A DNA stretch of 64,000 bases from Amycolatopsis oliviviridis (GCF_014654365.1 NZ_BNAY01000004.1:124001-188000); one strand, 5' to 3'; shown: positions 1 to 7,951, numbered from the stretch's first letter. Numbers and translations are program-made. Notes: generated from the sequence alone by a model not told the origin.

Positions 1-352
1 CCGTCGGTTCGGGTTCCGGGTACTCGTTGTGCAGCTGGTTGACCAGCTCGTTCATGGTCTCGGTGCCCGCGATGGACGGAACGCCTGCCTGCATCGCGCT
101 CGCCAGTTTGCTCTGGGCGCTCTGGACGACGCGGAGGATCTCCTGCGCGAGGGCCGGGTTGTCCCGTACCGACGGGCCGATCTCCAGGCCCACCAGGTTC
201 CCCGCGTGGTTGACCTTGACCGAGATCTGGCCGTCCTTGCTGCGTTCGGACACCGAGACGCCTTCGATCTCGGTGCGCATCTGATTCGCCTTCCGCTGGG
301 CGTCGGCCAGCTTGGCCTCGAAATCGGCGAAAAGCTGCTCAGGGTTCGACAC
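1..352 (-). CDS. YbaB/EbfC-family nucleoid-associated protein, 3' end cut off
   Basis: The minus strand opens with GTG at 352, preceded by a GGGGAGGT ribosome site, and runs off the window at base 1, giving 117 residues without a stop. The protein begins VSNPEQLFADFEAKL and continues with a helix rich in Q, K and E, then a short beta segment (GQISVKVNHAGNLVGLEI) and another helix. This helix-strand-helix pattern is the YbaB/EbfC fold, whose members bind DNA as dimers. Actinobacteria often carry such genes beside type VII (WXG100) effector genes, and a second one sits at 9304. The product visible here ends in a proline/glutamate tail. No partner gene is visible because the window ends, so its specific role is unknown. 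Confidence 0.75.
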   Translation of the reverse strand, partial: MSNPEQLFADFEAKLADAQRKANQMRTEIEGVSVSERSKDGQISVKVNHAGNLVGLEIGPSVRDNPALAQEILRVVQSAQSKLASAMQAGVPSIAGTETMNELVNQLHNEYPEPEPT

Positions 353-430
353 GCGAACCTCCCCTGTTCACGTCGTAGCCGTTCGGCGACCGAGTGTGGC
401 ATACCCGTCTGACATCGGGGAACGTTTCGC

Positions 431-461
431 GGTGATCCACACCCCGGTCGTGTGGATCACC
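431..461. repeat. Perfect 12-bp inverted repeat in a divergent promoter region
   Basis: Arms 431-442 (GGTGATCCACAC) and 450-461 (GTGTGGATCACC) are perfect complements around a 7-base centre. It lies between the minus-strand YbaB-like gene and the plus-strand membrane protein gene (353-541 is otherwise empty). It could be an operator or a cruciform-forming element. It is not followed by a T run, so a terminator is unlikely. Confidence 0.7.
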
Positions 462-528
462 ACAGGACCTCCGGTTTCCCCTACCCGATGTGGTGGCTTT
501 CCCGGTGTTCGCGCTGGTCAGCGACCCA

Positions 529-534
529 TACCGT
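529..534 (+). promoter_or_regulatory. Candidate -10 box for a leaderless transcript
   Basis: TACCGT fits TANNNT and ends 7 bases before the ATG at 542, so transcription could begin at the start codon. No Shine-Dalgarno sequence is seen ahead of that ATG. Confidence 0.35.
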
Positions 535-541
535 ACCGGGC

Positions 542-934
542 ATGACGATTTCGGACTGGAAACGCGCGATCTACGCGCTTCTCGTACTTCCGGGGTATCT
601 CGGTGGTGCGAAGGTCCAGCGCGGGCTCGCGCGGCGGTGGCTGGGGCGGGAGACCGGGGGACGGCCGCGGTTCGTGGCGGCGTTCGGGCCGAGTGCGGTC
701 GCGTTCCTGCTCGCGCTGCTGCTCTTCTATCTCGTCGGGCGCATCGCGACCTATGGCCTCTTCTGGACCGGGAGCGATCCCGAAGGCACCTGGGGCGGAC
801 CGACGCTGGCGGGCGCGTGGATCGTGCACTTCTTGATCGCGGCCGGGATGGCCGTTCCGATTTTCCTGGCGCTCCGGCCACTCACGGGGCTCCAGGCTCG
901 CCTTCTGGGCGGTTCCGCGGTAAAGGCGCACTGA
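542..934 (+). CDS. Small integral membrane protein, function unknown
   Basis: This encodes 130 residues beginning MTISDWKRAIYALLV. Two hydrophobic stretches are clear: about residues 48-67 (AVAFLLALLLFYLVGRIA) and about 90-108 (AWIVHFLIAAGMAVPIFLAL). Basic residues lie between the N terminus and the first segment, so the protein probably sits in the cytoplasmic membrane. The ATG at 542 is chosen over in-frame codons further upstream because a TACCGT box ends just before it and the upstream residues look non-coding. It is 17 bases from the TetR gene downstream, but that gene has its own promoter. I do not recognise the family. Confidence 0.65.
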   Translation: MTISDWKRAIYALLVLPGYLGGAKVQRGLARRWLGRETGGRPRFVAAFGPSAVAFLLALLLFYLVGRIATYGLFWTGSDPEGTWGGPTLAGAWIVHFLIAAGMAVPIFLALRPLTGLQARLLGGSAVKAH

Positions 935-939
935 CCACC

Positions 940-945
940 TAGAAT
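940..945 (+). promoter_or_regulatory. -10 box of the TetR gene, leaderless
   Basis: TAGAAT lies exactly 6 bases before the ATG at 952, placing the likely transcription start on the A of the start codon. There is no room for a ribosome site. Confidence 0.6.
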
Positions 946-951
946 GCCCGG

Positions 952-1671
952 ATGAACAACACCGGCCGCAGGGGTCGCGAGCGGGCCGCGACCGATCAGG
1001 ACATCCGGCGGACGGCGCGGGCGCTCCTGGTCGAGCAGGGGCCGGAGGCCGTGACCCTGCGGGCGATCGCGCGCGAGCTCGGCATCACGGCGCCGGCGTT
1101 GTACCGCTACTACGGCTCGCGTGACGACCTGGTCGAGCACCTTCGCGCGGACGTCGTCGCGGATCTCGCGGCCGGGCTGGCCGAGGACATCGCGCAGCTG
1201 CCGGACGAGGGCGCGCTGCAGCTTTTCGCCATCTGCAAGGGATTCCGGCGCTGGGCGTTGACCCACACCAAGGAGTTCACGCTGGTCTTCGCGTCGCCCG
1301 CGGGCGACGACACGTTGAGCAGGCTGGGCGAACCGTTCGGGCGGATCTTCCTCGCGGCGGCGGGCCGGGTGCTCGCGATGCACGATCTGGTGACGCCGTC
1401 GAACGACGTGGTCCCCGCCGAGCTGCGCGACGATCTCACGTCGTTCCAAGGGGAACTGCTGGCCGTACTCGAAGAATCCGGCGAGACGTTCCCGCTCGAG
1501 AAGCTCGACCTCGGCGTGACGTACCTGATGATCCAGTTCTGGGCCCGGCTCTACGGGCACGTCACGCTCGAGGTCTTCGGCAACTATCCGATCCCGTTCT
1601 CGAAACCGGACGTCCTCTTCGACGCGATGCTGGCCGATCTCGCGCGCGAGATCGGCCTGACCATCGACTGA
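952..1671 (+). CDS. TetR/AcrR-family transcriptional regulator
   Basis: This encodes 239 residues. The N-terminal 65 residues form a TetR DNA-binding domain: DQDIRRTARALLVEQGPEAV leads into the helix-turn-helix LRAIARELGITAPALYRYYGS, followed by DDLVEHL. The C-terminal 170 residues are the ligand-binding and dimer region, with acidic helices and aromatic residues (FWARLYGHVTLEVFG) typical of the WHG-type C domain. Such proteins repress nearby or distant genes until a small ligand binds. The closest neighbours are a membrane protein on the same strand and a convergent SDR gene, so the target cannot be assigned. Transcription is probably leaderless. Confidence 0.9.
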   Translation: MNNTGRRGRERAATDQDIRRTARALLVEQGPEAVTLRAIARELGITAPALYRYYGSRDDLVEHLRADVVADLAAGLAEDIAQLPDEGALQLFAICKGFRRWALTHTKEFTLVFASPAGDDTLSRLGEPFGRIFLAAAGRVLAMHDLVTPSNDVVPAELRDDLTSFQGELLAVLEESGETFPLEKLDLGVTYLMIQFWARLYGHVTLEVFGNYPIPFSKPDVLFDAMLADLAREIGLTID

Positions 1672-1672
1672 G

Positions 1673-2410
1673 CTACGCCGCGTGGCCGCCGTCGACCGAA
1701 ACGGTCGTCGCGGTCACGTAGGCGCTTTCCGGCCGTGCCAGGAACGACACGGTGGCGGCGACCTCCGACGGCGAGCCGTAGCGGTCGGACACCGTCAGGC
1801 TCCGCTGGTCGGCGGCGTACGGGCCGTCGGCCGGGTTCATGTCGGTGTCGGTCGGGCCGGGGTGGACGATGTTCACGGTGATGCCGCGCGGGCCGAGCTC
1901 CCTGGCCAGGCCCTTGGTCAGGCCCAGCAGCGCGGTCTTGCTCACCGCGTACAGCGACATCCCGGGACCGGGCACACGGTCCGAAACGCAGCTGCCGATG
2001 CTGATCACTCGCCCACCTTCGCCGAGGTGCCGGGCCGCGGCCTGCGTGGCCACGTAGACACCGCGGACGTTGACCGCGAGCACGCGGTCGATGTCCTCCA
2101 GGCTCGTCTGGTCGAGCGGGCCGACGAAGCCGACGCCCGCGTTGTTGACCAGCACGTCGAGCCTGCCGAACTCGGCGACCGTCGTTTCGACCGCGGACAC
2201 CAGAGCGGCGGCGTCGGCATTGTCGGCCTGAACCGCCAGCGCGCGGCGGCCAAGCGCCTTGATCTTGTCCACGACGCCGGCCGCGAGTTCGGCGTTGTTC
2301 TGATAAGTGAGCGCGATGTCGGCGCCGTCCTCGGCGAGCCGGATCGCCGTGGCGGCACCGATCCCGCGGCTGCCGCCGGTCACCAAAGCCACCTTGCCGT
2401 CGAGGGTCAT
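1673..2410 (-). CDS. SDR-family NAD(P)-dependent oxidoreductase
   Basis: This encodes 245 residues of the classical short-chain dehydrogenase fold. MTLDGKVALVTGGSRGIGAA carries the glycine-rich TGxxxGxG cofactor motif, VLVNNAGVG is the NNAG motif, and the catalytic Ser-Tyr-Lys set is in VISIGSC and MSLYAVSKTAL (YxxxK). It ends SVDGGHAA, as SDRs of the 3-oxoacyl-ACP reductase type do. The ATG at 2410 is preferred over an upstream in-frame start because GGAGAA lies 7 bases before it and the homology starts there. The gene lies about 100 bases downstream of leuS on the same strand and converges on the TetR gene with a 1-base gap. The substrate is unknown. Confidence 0.9.
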   Translation of the reverse strand: MTLDGKVALVTGGSRGIGAATAIRLAEDGADIALTYQNNAELAAGVVDKIKALGRRALAVQADNADAAALVSAVETTVAEFGRLDVLVNNAGVGFVGPLDQTSLEDIDRVLAVNVRGVYVATQAAARHLGEGGRVISIGSCVSDRVPGPGMSLYAVSKTALLGLTKGLARELGPRGITVNIVHPGPTDTDMNPADGPYAADQRSLTVSDRYGSPSEVAATVSFLARPESAYVTATTVSVDGGHAA

Positions 2411-2516
2411 GCGGTGTTCTCCGTTCGATTTCGTTGTCCTTGAACAACTCCATCGAATCGCCTCATGACCCTCGACGCTGGCGCAAATCGGTCTTGGTGT
2501 CACAGCGGTCACCTGG

Positions 2517-5363
2517 CTACAGCACGATGTTGACCAAGCGTCCCGGCACGACGATCACCTTGCGCGGGGTGCCGTCGCCGACCAAAGCGGCGACCTTCTC
2601 GTCGGCCAGCGCGGCCGCCTGCACGGCGTCCTTGCCCGCGTCGGCGGGCACGGTGATCCGGGAGCGCACCTTGCCGTTGACCTGGATCGGGTACTCCACG
2701 GAGTCCTCGACCAGGTACTTCTCGTCGACGACCGGGAACGGCCCGTGCACCAGGGAATCCGCGTGGCCCAGGCGCTTCCACAGCTCCTCGGTCAGGTGCG
2801 GGGCCAGCGGCGCCAGCATCAGCACCAGCGGCTCCACCAGTTCCCGCGGCGTGGCGTCGGCCGCACCGTAGGCCTTGGTGACGTGGTTGTTCAGCTCGAT
2901 CAGCTTCGCGCCGGCCGTGTTGAACCGCAGTTCCGCGTAGTCCTCGCGGACACCGGCGATCGCCTTGTGCAGCTGCTTGCGGTCCGCGTCCGTCGCGTCC
3001 ACTGTGGACACCCGCAGCTCACCGGTCTCCTCGTCGACGACCAGGCGCCACAGCCGCTGCAGGAACCGCTGCGCGCCGACGACGTCCTTGGTCGCCCACG
3101 GCCGCGAAACGTCCAGCGGGCCCATCGACATCTCGTAGAACCGGAAGGTGTCGGCGCCGTAGTCGGCGGCCATCTGGTCCGGCGTCACGACATTCTTCAG
3201 GCTCTTGCCCATCTTGCCGTATTCCTGCTTGACCTCTTCTTCGCCGAAGAAGAACTTGCCGTCACGCTCCTCGACCTGATCGGCCTGGACGTAGACGCCG
3301 CGGGAATCGGTGTAGGCGTAGGCCTGGACGTAGCCCTGGTTGAACAGCTTCCGGTACGGCTCCTTGGACGACACGTGGCCCAGGTCGAACAGCACCTTGT
3401 GCCAGAACCGCGAGTACAGCAGGTGCAGCACCGCGTGCTCGACACCGCCGACGTACAGATCCGTGCCGCCCGGGTCTTCGACGCCGTGCTCGGCGGGACG
3501 CGGGCCGACCCAGTACGCCTCGTTCTCCGGCGCGACGAACACGTCCGGGTTGGTCGGGTCCAGGTACCGCAGCTGGTACCAGCAGGAACCCGCCCAGTTC
3601 GGCATGGTGTTGATGTCGCGGCGGTAGGTCTTCTTGCCCTGACCCAGGTCCAGTTCGACCTCGACCCAGTCGGTGGCGCGCGCCAGCGGCGAGGACGGCG
3701 TGCTGTCCTTGTCCTCCGGGTCGAACGTCACCGGCGAGTAGTCGGCGACCTCGGGCAGCTCGATCGGCAGCATGCTGTCCGGCAGCGCGTGGACCTGGCC
3801 GTCCTCGTCGTAGACCACCGGGAACGGCTCGCCCCAGTAACGCTGGCGCGAGAACAGCCAGTCGCGCAGCTTGTACTGGACGGTGCCGCGACCGTGGTCG
3901 TGCTCCTCCAGCCAGCCGATCATCGTCTTCTTGGCCTCGTCGACGCCCATGCCGTCCAAGAACCCGGAGTTGATCGCCGGTCCGTCGCCGGTGAACGCCT
4001 TACCGTCGAAACCTTCCGACGGCTGCACCGTGCGGACGATCTCCAGGCCGAACTTCTCGGCGAACTCCCAGTCGCGGGCGTCCTGGCCGGGGACGGCCAT
4101 GATCGCGCCGGTGCCGTAGCCCATCAGGACGTAGTCGGCGACGAAGATCGGGATTTCCTTGCCGTCGGCCGGATTCACCGCGTAGGAGCCGGTGAAGACG
4201 CCGGTCTTCTCCTTGTTCTCCTGACGGTCCAATTCGGACTTCCGCACCGCGGCGGCACGGTAGGCGGCGATGGCTTCGGCCGGTGTGGCGGCCTCGCCGG
4301 TCCAGCGCGCGTCGACGCCTTCCGGCCACGTCGCGGCGGTCAGCTCGTCGACCAGCGGATGCTCGGGCGCGACCACCAGATAGGTGGCGCCGAACAGCGT
4401 GTCCGGGCGGGTGGTGAAGACCTCGATCTTCCTGTCACCGGAATCGAACGACACGCGCGCACCGTGCGAACGCCCGATCCAGTTGCGCTGCATGGACTTG
4501 ACCTTCTCCGGCCAGTCCAGCAGGTCCAGGTCGTCGACCAGGCGGTCGGCGTAGGAGGTGATGCGCATCATCCACTGACGCAGATTGCGCCGGAACACCG
4601 GGAAGTTGCCGCGTTCACTGCGGCCGTCGGCGGTGACCTCTTCGTTCGACAGCACCGTGCCCAGCCCGGGGCACCAGTTCACCGGCGCCTCGGAGATGTA
4701 GACCAGACGGTGCGAGTCGATGATCTCCAGCTGTTCCGCGCGGGTCAGCTCGCACCAGTTACGGCCGTCCGGCGTGCGGCGCTTGTCCTGCGCGTACTCG
4801 GTCTCCAGCTCGACGATGGGCCGGGCCTTGCCCGCCTTCTCGTCGTAGTACGAGTTGAAGATCTGCAGGAAGATCCACTGGGTCCACTTGTAGTAGTCCG
4901 GGTCGATCGTGGAGATGCGGCGACGCTCGTCGTGGCCCAGACCCAGGCGCCGGATCTGGCGCAGGTAGGTCTCCATGTTCTCTTCGGTCGTCTTGCGGGG
5001 GTGCTGCCCCGTCTGGACCGCGTACTGCTCGGCGGGCAGGCCGAAGGCGTCGAAGCCCATCGTGTGCAGCACGTTCCGGCCGATCATGCGGTGGTACCGC
5101 GCGAAGACGTCGGTCGCGATGAAGCCCAGCGGGTGCCCGACGTGCAGGCCGGCGCCCGACGGATACGGGAACATGTCCTGGACGAACAGCTTGTCCGAGG
5201 GGACCTCGCCGCTCTCGTCCGCGAGCGGACCGACCGGGTTCGGTGCGTGGTAGGTGCCGTGGTCGGACCAGTAGTCCTGCCAGTGCTGCTCGATCCGGCC
5301 CGCCAGCTCCGCGGTGTAGCGGTGCTGAGGGGCCGAGTCGGCGCCTTCGCTCGCCTGGTTCAT
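2517..5363 (-). CDS. leuS: Leucyl-tRNA synthetase
   Basis: This encodes 948 residues of a class I aminoacyl-tRNA synthetase that charges tRNA-Leu in the cytoplasm. The HIGH signature appears as HVGHPLG near residues 76-82, in the context FPYPSGAGLHVGHP that is typical of LeuS. The editing (CP1) domain follows, with a threonine-rich stretch FTTRPDTLFGATY near residue 314. The KMSKS loop reads KMGKSLKN, with Gly at the third position. The C-terminal anticodon-binding and tail domains end in VVPGRLVNIVL. The ATG at 5363 is supported by GGAGGA about 10 bases upstream. A leucine-rich leader peptide and hairpin lie just upstream, so expression is probably tuned by leucine charging. Confidence 0.97.
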   Translation of the reverse strand: MNQASEGADSAPQHRYTAELAGRIEQHWQDYWSDHGTYHAPNPVGPLADESGEVPSDKLFVQDMFPYPSGAGLHVGHPLGFIATDVFARYHRMIGRNVLHTMGFDAFGLPAEQYAVQTGQHPRKTTEENMETYLRQIRRLGLGHDERRRISTIDPDYYKWTQWIFLQIFNSYYDEKAGKARPIVELETEYAQDKRRTPDGRNWCELTRAEQLEIIDSHRLVYISEAPVNWCPGLGTVLSNEEVTADGRSERGNFPVFRRNLRQWMMRITSYADRLVDDLDLLDWPEKVKSMQRNWIGRSHGARVSFDSGDRKIEVFTTRPDTLFGATYLVVAPEHPLVDELTAATWPEGVDARWTGEAATPAEAIAAYRAAAVRKSELDRQENKEKTGVFTGSYAVNPADGKEIPIFVADYVLMGYGTGAIMAVPGQDARDWEFAEKFGLEIVRTVQPSEGFDGKAFTGDGPAINSGFLDGMGVDEAKKTMIGWLEEHDHGRGTVQYKLRDWLFSRQRYWGEPFPVVYDEDGQVHALPDSMLPIELPEVADYSPVTFDPEDKDSTPSSPLARATDWVEVELDLGQGKKTYRRDINTMPNWAGSCWYQLRYLDPTNPDVFVAPENEAYWVGPRPAEHGVEDPGGTDLYVGGVEHAVLHLLYSRFWHKVLFDLGHVSSKEPYRKLFNQGYVQAYAYTDSRGVYVQADQVEERDGKFFFGEEEVKQEYGKMGKSLKNVVTPDQMAADYGADTFRFYEMSMGPLDVSRPWATKDVVGAQRFLQRLWRLVVDEETGELRVSTVDATDADRKQLHKAIAGVREDYAELRFNTAGAKLIELNNHVTKAYGAADATPRELVEPLVLMLAPLAPHLTEELWKRLGHADSLVHGPFPVVDEKYLVEDSVEYPIQVNGKVRSRITVPADAGKDAVQAAALADEKVAALVGDGTPRKVIVVPGRLVNIVL

Positions 5364-5413
5364 CGCCGAAATCCTCCGTGCTCATCCACGTCAAGCCACT
5401 CCAGAAACAACTC

Positions 5414-5443
5414 GACCCCCCAGCCCGGAGGGCATGAGGGGTC
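5414..5443 (-). terminator. Candidate attenuator hairpin in the leuS leader
   Basis: Outer arms GACCCC (5414-5419) and GGGGTC (5438-5443) pair, and inside them GCCC and GGGC pair around a 3-base loop. On the minus strand the structure lies between the leader peptide and leuS and is followed by GAGTTGTTTCT, a weak T-rich tail. It could be an intrinsic attenuator or could act on translation. Confidence 0.45.
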
Positions 5444-5473
5444 GCCGCGCTGGTCCCGGCCGATCTGCCGAGT

Positions 5474-5512
5474 TCAGCGCGGCAGGCTAAGGAGCAGCCG
5501 AGCCGTGTTCAT
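5474..5512 (-). CDS. Leucine-rich leader peptide of leuS
   Basis: A 12-codon reading frame, MNTARLLLSLPR then TGA, lies about 110 bases upstream of leuS on the same strand. Four of its 12 codons are leucine, three of them consecutive (CTG CTC CTT). It has no Shine-Dalgarno site, but TAAACT ends 6 bases before its ATG, so it is probably translated from a leaderless RNA. A hairpin sits between it and leuS. Ribosome stalling on Leu codons when charged tRNA-Leu is scarce is the standard logic of such leaders. Its role here is an inference from position and codon content; it is too short for homology to help. Confidence 0.6.
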   Translation of the reverse strand: MNTARLLLSLPR

Positions 5513-5518
5513 GAGTCC

Positions 5519-5524
5519 AGTTTA
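5519..5524 (-). promoter_or_regulatory. -10 box of the leuS leader transcript
   Basis: TAAACT on the minus strand lies 6 bases before the leader-peptide ATG. TTGACC occurs upstream but only 7 bases away, which is too close to be its -35 partner. Confidence 0.5.
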
Positions 5525-5533
5525 ACGCCCTGG

Positions 5534-6697
5534 TCAAAGCCGTTCCGAGGGGACCGCCAGAGCGATGAACTGGGTCACCTGCGTCGCGGAGAAGTTGTTG
5601 TCGCTGACCAGCACCAGGCTGCGCTCGCCGTTCGGCAGGCGCGGCCCCCAGGTCATCCCCTCGACGTTGTCCACAGTGGACAGCTTGAAGTCGGCGAGGT
5701 CCGCGAGCAGGCGCTTCTTGACCGGTTTGACCTTCTCGGCGCTGCCGAGCGAAGGGATCTTCGCGACGTTCGTGGCGCCCTTGGTGTCGATGGCGTAGAT
5801 GCGGATCTTGTTGCCGACGCCGGTGACGAACGAACGCTCCATCACCAGGTAGCGCGTCGGATCGGCCTGGTCGACGGCCAGCAGCGACGAGACGCCGGTG
5901 GTCGCGAAACCGCCGGGCGGGTTCGGGGCCGCGAAGACCTTCTCCTGCGGGTACGCGTACTGCGCGAGGACAGGACCGAAGCGCGACTGCACGGTGATGC
6001 GCGAAAGGCCGCCTGACGTCGTGGTCGGCTCAGGGCCGTCCTGCAACAGCGGCCCCTCGACCGAGCTGGCGACGAGCGAGCCGAAACCGGCGAAGGTGAT
6101 GCCTTCGAGGGCGAGGTTCTGCCGCGGCCCCGTCGTCTCGGTCATCTTTTCGTTGGCGGGGATCGGCAGGTCGCGGACGTAGGAGCCGTCGCGTTTCGCC
6201 TCGCGGATCGACGGGTCGATCCGCGCCGCGGCCGACCGCTCGCCCTCCTGCGACCAGACGTACTGGCCGGTCCAGGGGTCGACGCGCAGCTCTTCGGGGT
6301 CGATGGTCTGCATGTTCGGCGGCTGCGTGGGGTCGTTCTTCGCGAGCGGCGGATACGGCGTGCCGTCCGGACGCAGGAGCGGCTTCGTGCCGGTGAAGGT
6401 GACCGGGCCGAGCCCCTTGGCGTCGAGGGAGAACTTCGCGGTGTAGAACCGCGCCGGGTTGATGGCGGACCGGTCGTCGCAGATCAGCGCGTATTCACCG
6501 GTGCGGGGGTCGAAGTCGATACTGGACAGGCCGCCGACGATCGTGCCCTCGTAGGGCAGGAAGTTCGGGACGATCTGTTCCCCGATGAGGCGAAGCGGAC
6601 GGTGGCCCGCTTCGGTGGCCGGTGCCGCCATCAGGGTGAGCGGAAGGGCCCCGATCAGGGCGGTTGCTATGACTCGGCGTGACATGGCCTGTAGCAC
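5534..6697 (-). CDS. Secreted esterase-like-activity-of-phytase family protein
   Basis: This encodes 387 residues from GTG at 6697, or 383 from ATG at 6685; the start is not certain. The N terminus MSRRVIATALIGALPLTLMA is a signal peptide with a basic head, hydrophobic core and an Ala-rich cleavage area, so the product is exported. The mature part holds motifs of the phytase-like esterase family: GGLSSIDFDPRTGEYALICDD near the start, DPEELRVDPWTGQYVWSQEGE in the middle, NLALEGITF, and DNVEGMTWGPRLPNGERSLVLVSDNNF at the end. This is a beta-propeller-like secreted family with few characterised members. The substrate is unknown. It stands alone, with leuS downstream-oriented on the same strand behind its own promoter. 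Confidence 0.8.
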   Translation of the reverse strand: MLQAMSRRVIATALIGALPLTLMAAPATEAGHRPLRLIGEQIVPNFLPYEGTIVGGLSSIDFDPRTGEYALICDDRSAINPARFYTAKFSLDAKGLGPVTFTGTKPLLRPDGTPYPPLAKNDPTQPPNMQTIDPEELRVDPWTGQYVWSQEGERSAAARIDPSIREAKRDGSYVRDLPIPANEKMTETTGPRQNLALEGITFAGFGSLVASSVEGPLLQDGPEPTTTSGGLSRITVQSRFGPVLAQYAYPQEKVFAAPNPPGGFATTGVSSLLAVDQADPTRYLVMERSFVTGVGNKIRIYAIDTKGATNVAKIPSLGSAEKVKPVKKRLLADLADFKLSTVDNVEGMTWGPRLPNGERSLVLVSDNNFSATQVTQFIALAVPSERL

Positions 6698-6738
6698 AGT
6701 CGACCAGGGTATCCGGCAGGTTGCCGGGACGTCACGCT

Positions 6739-6744
6739 TATCCT
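6739..6744 (+). promoter_or_regulatory. -10 box for a leaderless transcript
   Basis: TATCCT ends exactly 6 bases before the GTG at 6751. Confidence 0.5.
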
Positions 6745-6750
6745 CGTGGA

Positions 6751-7173
6751 GTGTTCGTCATAGCGCTGGTTCCGATCGTGCTGGGTGTCCTCGTCGCCTG
6801 GGGTGGTTTCCTCGGTCTGCGCGAGAAGCTGCCGCGTGACCGCGGCGCGGGCGTGCGCACCGCCGCCACCCTGCGCAGCGACGACGCCTTCCGCCTCGGC
6901 AACAAGGTCGCGGGGCTCCCGACGCTGGCGGGCGGCGTGATCGCCGTGCTCGCGGGGATCGCCGCGCTGGTCATGCCGACGACGTTCGGGCTGCTGCTCG
7001 CCTCGTTCGTGGGCGTGATCGGGATGGTCGCCCTGGTCGCGGGCGGGGGAGTGCTCGGCAACCGCGCCGCCGCGACGGTGCCCGAGCCCGAGCCGGAGCG
7101 GCCCGCCGGATGCAGTGGCTGCGCCTGCGGGACCTGCGGCGTCTTCAAGAAGGCCGACACCGCCACCGCTTAA
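6751..7173 (+). CDS. SdpI-family-like membrane protein with a C-terminal cysteine cluster
   Basis: This encodes 140 residues. Three hydrophobic segments are visible: residues 1-18 (FVIALVPIVLGVLVAWGGF), about 55-75 (LAGGVIAVLAGIAALVM) and about 80-102 (LLLASFVGVIGMVALVAGGGVL). The stretch LREKLPRDRGAGVRTAATLRSDDAF between the first two matches the SdpI/YhfL pattern, in which a short basic loop precedes a helical pair. The tail is unusual: PEPEPERPAGCSGCACGTCGVF contains four cysteines spaced C-x2-C-x-C-x2-C. The GTG at 6751 is chosen because a TATCCT box ends 6 bases before it and the segment upstream is not membrane-like. SdpI itself gives immunity to a peptide toxin in Bacillus, but that role is not shown here. 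The 3' end overlaps the convergent yqgE-like gene by 4 bases. Confidence 0.7.
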   Translation: MFVIALVPIVLGVLVAWGGFLGLREKLPRDRGAGVRTAATLRSDDAFRLGNKVAGLPTLAGGVIAVLAGIAALVMPTTFGLLLASFVGVIGMVALVAGGGVLGNRAAATVPEPEPERPAGCSGCACGTCGVFKKADTATA

Positions 7174-7751
7174 TTCCGCTGGAGGTCTCCCGGATGGGTG
7201 GCCAGCAGCGCCAGCGGGATGCCCTGACGCCGCAGCACCTGGCCCCAGAGGTCGTGGTGCGGCGAAGCGAGGACGTCGCTGGGCAGCGCCGGGACGATCA
7301 CCCAGTCGTCGCGTTCGATCTCGTTCGCCAGCTGGCCGGAGTCCCAGCCCGCGTATCCGGCGAACACCCGCACCCCGCGCACCTTCGGGACCAGCATCTC
7401 GGGATCGGTGTCGAGGTCGACCAGCGCGACCGGACCGCGGACGGCGATCACCCCGGGCACGCTGGACGCCGTCTCACCGGTCCGTAACGCGGCCAGGCAC
7501 AACGCCGTCTTCTTCTCGACGGGACCGCCGACGAACACCGACTGCGGTTCCGCCACGTGCCCGCCCCAGTTGGGCAGCACGTCGTACACCGGGACGTCAC
7601 TCGGCCGGTTGAGCACTACGCCGAGCGTTCCCTCGTCCCGGTGATCGATGACGAACACGACGGTCCGCCGGAAGTTGGGATCGACCATCGTGGGGGCGGC
7701 GACCAGGAGCGTTCCCGGTTCGACCTCGGCGTCCGCTGGCACGTCCGCCAT
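7170..7751 (-). CDS. YqgE/AlgH-family protein
   Basis: This encodes 193 residues, the usual length for the UPF0301 family. It starts after a short head with PGTLLVAAPTMVDPNFRRTVVFVIDH and GTLGVVLNRPSDVPV, both hallmark blocks. VFVGGPV follows, then FAGYAGWDSGQLANEIERDDWVIVPA, the family's conserved G-W-x-x-x-Q-L-x-x-E element, and it ends with WGQVLRRQGIPLALL. The biochemical function is unsettled, although AlgH was first tied to alginate regulation in Pseudomonas. The ATG at 7751 starts it. It converges on the SdpI-like gene with overlapping stops and diverges from the MFS gene across a 208-base gap. Confidence 0.92.
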   Translation of the reverse strand: MADVPADAEVEPGTLLVAAPTMVDPNFRRTVVFVIDHRDEGTLGVVLNRPSDVPVYDVLPNWGGHVAEPQSVFVGGPVEKKTALCLAALRTGETASSVPGVIAVRGPVALVDLDTDPEMLVPKVRGVRVFAGYAGWDSGQLANEIERDDWVIVPALPSDVLASPHHDLWGQVLRRQGIPLALLATHPGDLQRN

Positions 7752-7922
7752 GATCCCACTTCGAGTGGAGACAAATCGTCCGGCCAGGGAACAACAGCAT
7801 CACGAGCACCGTTGGACACAGAGGTCGGTGTGCTTTCCGTGTCCCCCGGGCTCACTGAAGAACCGCCTTTGTGGAATACCGTCCGGCTGGAGCCACACTG
7901 CGCATAGCCGCCGAGAGGCGAC

Positions 7923-7951
7923 CCTAAAGCGCACCGACCACCTTCTTTAGG
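7923..7951. repeat. Inverted repeat over the MFS promoter
   Basis: CCTAAAG (7923-7929) and CTTTAGG (7945-7951) are perfect complements separated by 15 bases, and the right arm overlaps the -10 box TAGGCT. The placement is that of a repressor operator. The rest of the 7752-7922 gap shows no gene. Confidence 0.45.

Noticed and set aside
4490..4520. Unusual KMGKS in LeuS taken as a defect
   Set aside because: The third position Gly occurs in other actinobacterial LeuS proteins as far as I recall, and the rest of the enzyme is complete.
2745..5525. 926-residue plus-strand open frame across leuS
   Set aside because: It is antisense to an unmistakable leucyl-tRNA synthetase.
5364..5533. T-box riboswitch ahead of leuS
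   Set aside because: No T-box sequence or large specifier stem is visible; the Leu-rich leader peptide and hairpin explain the region better.
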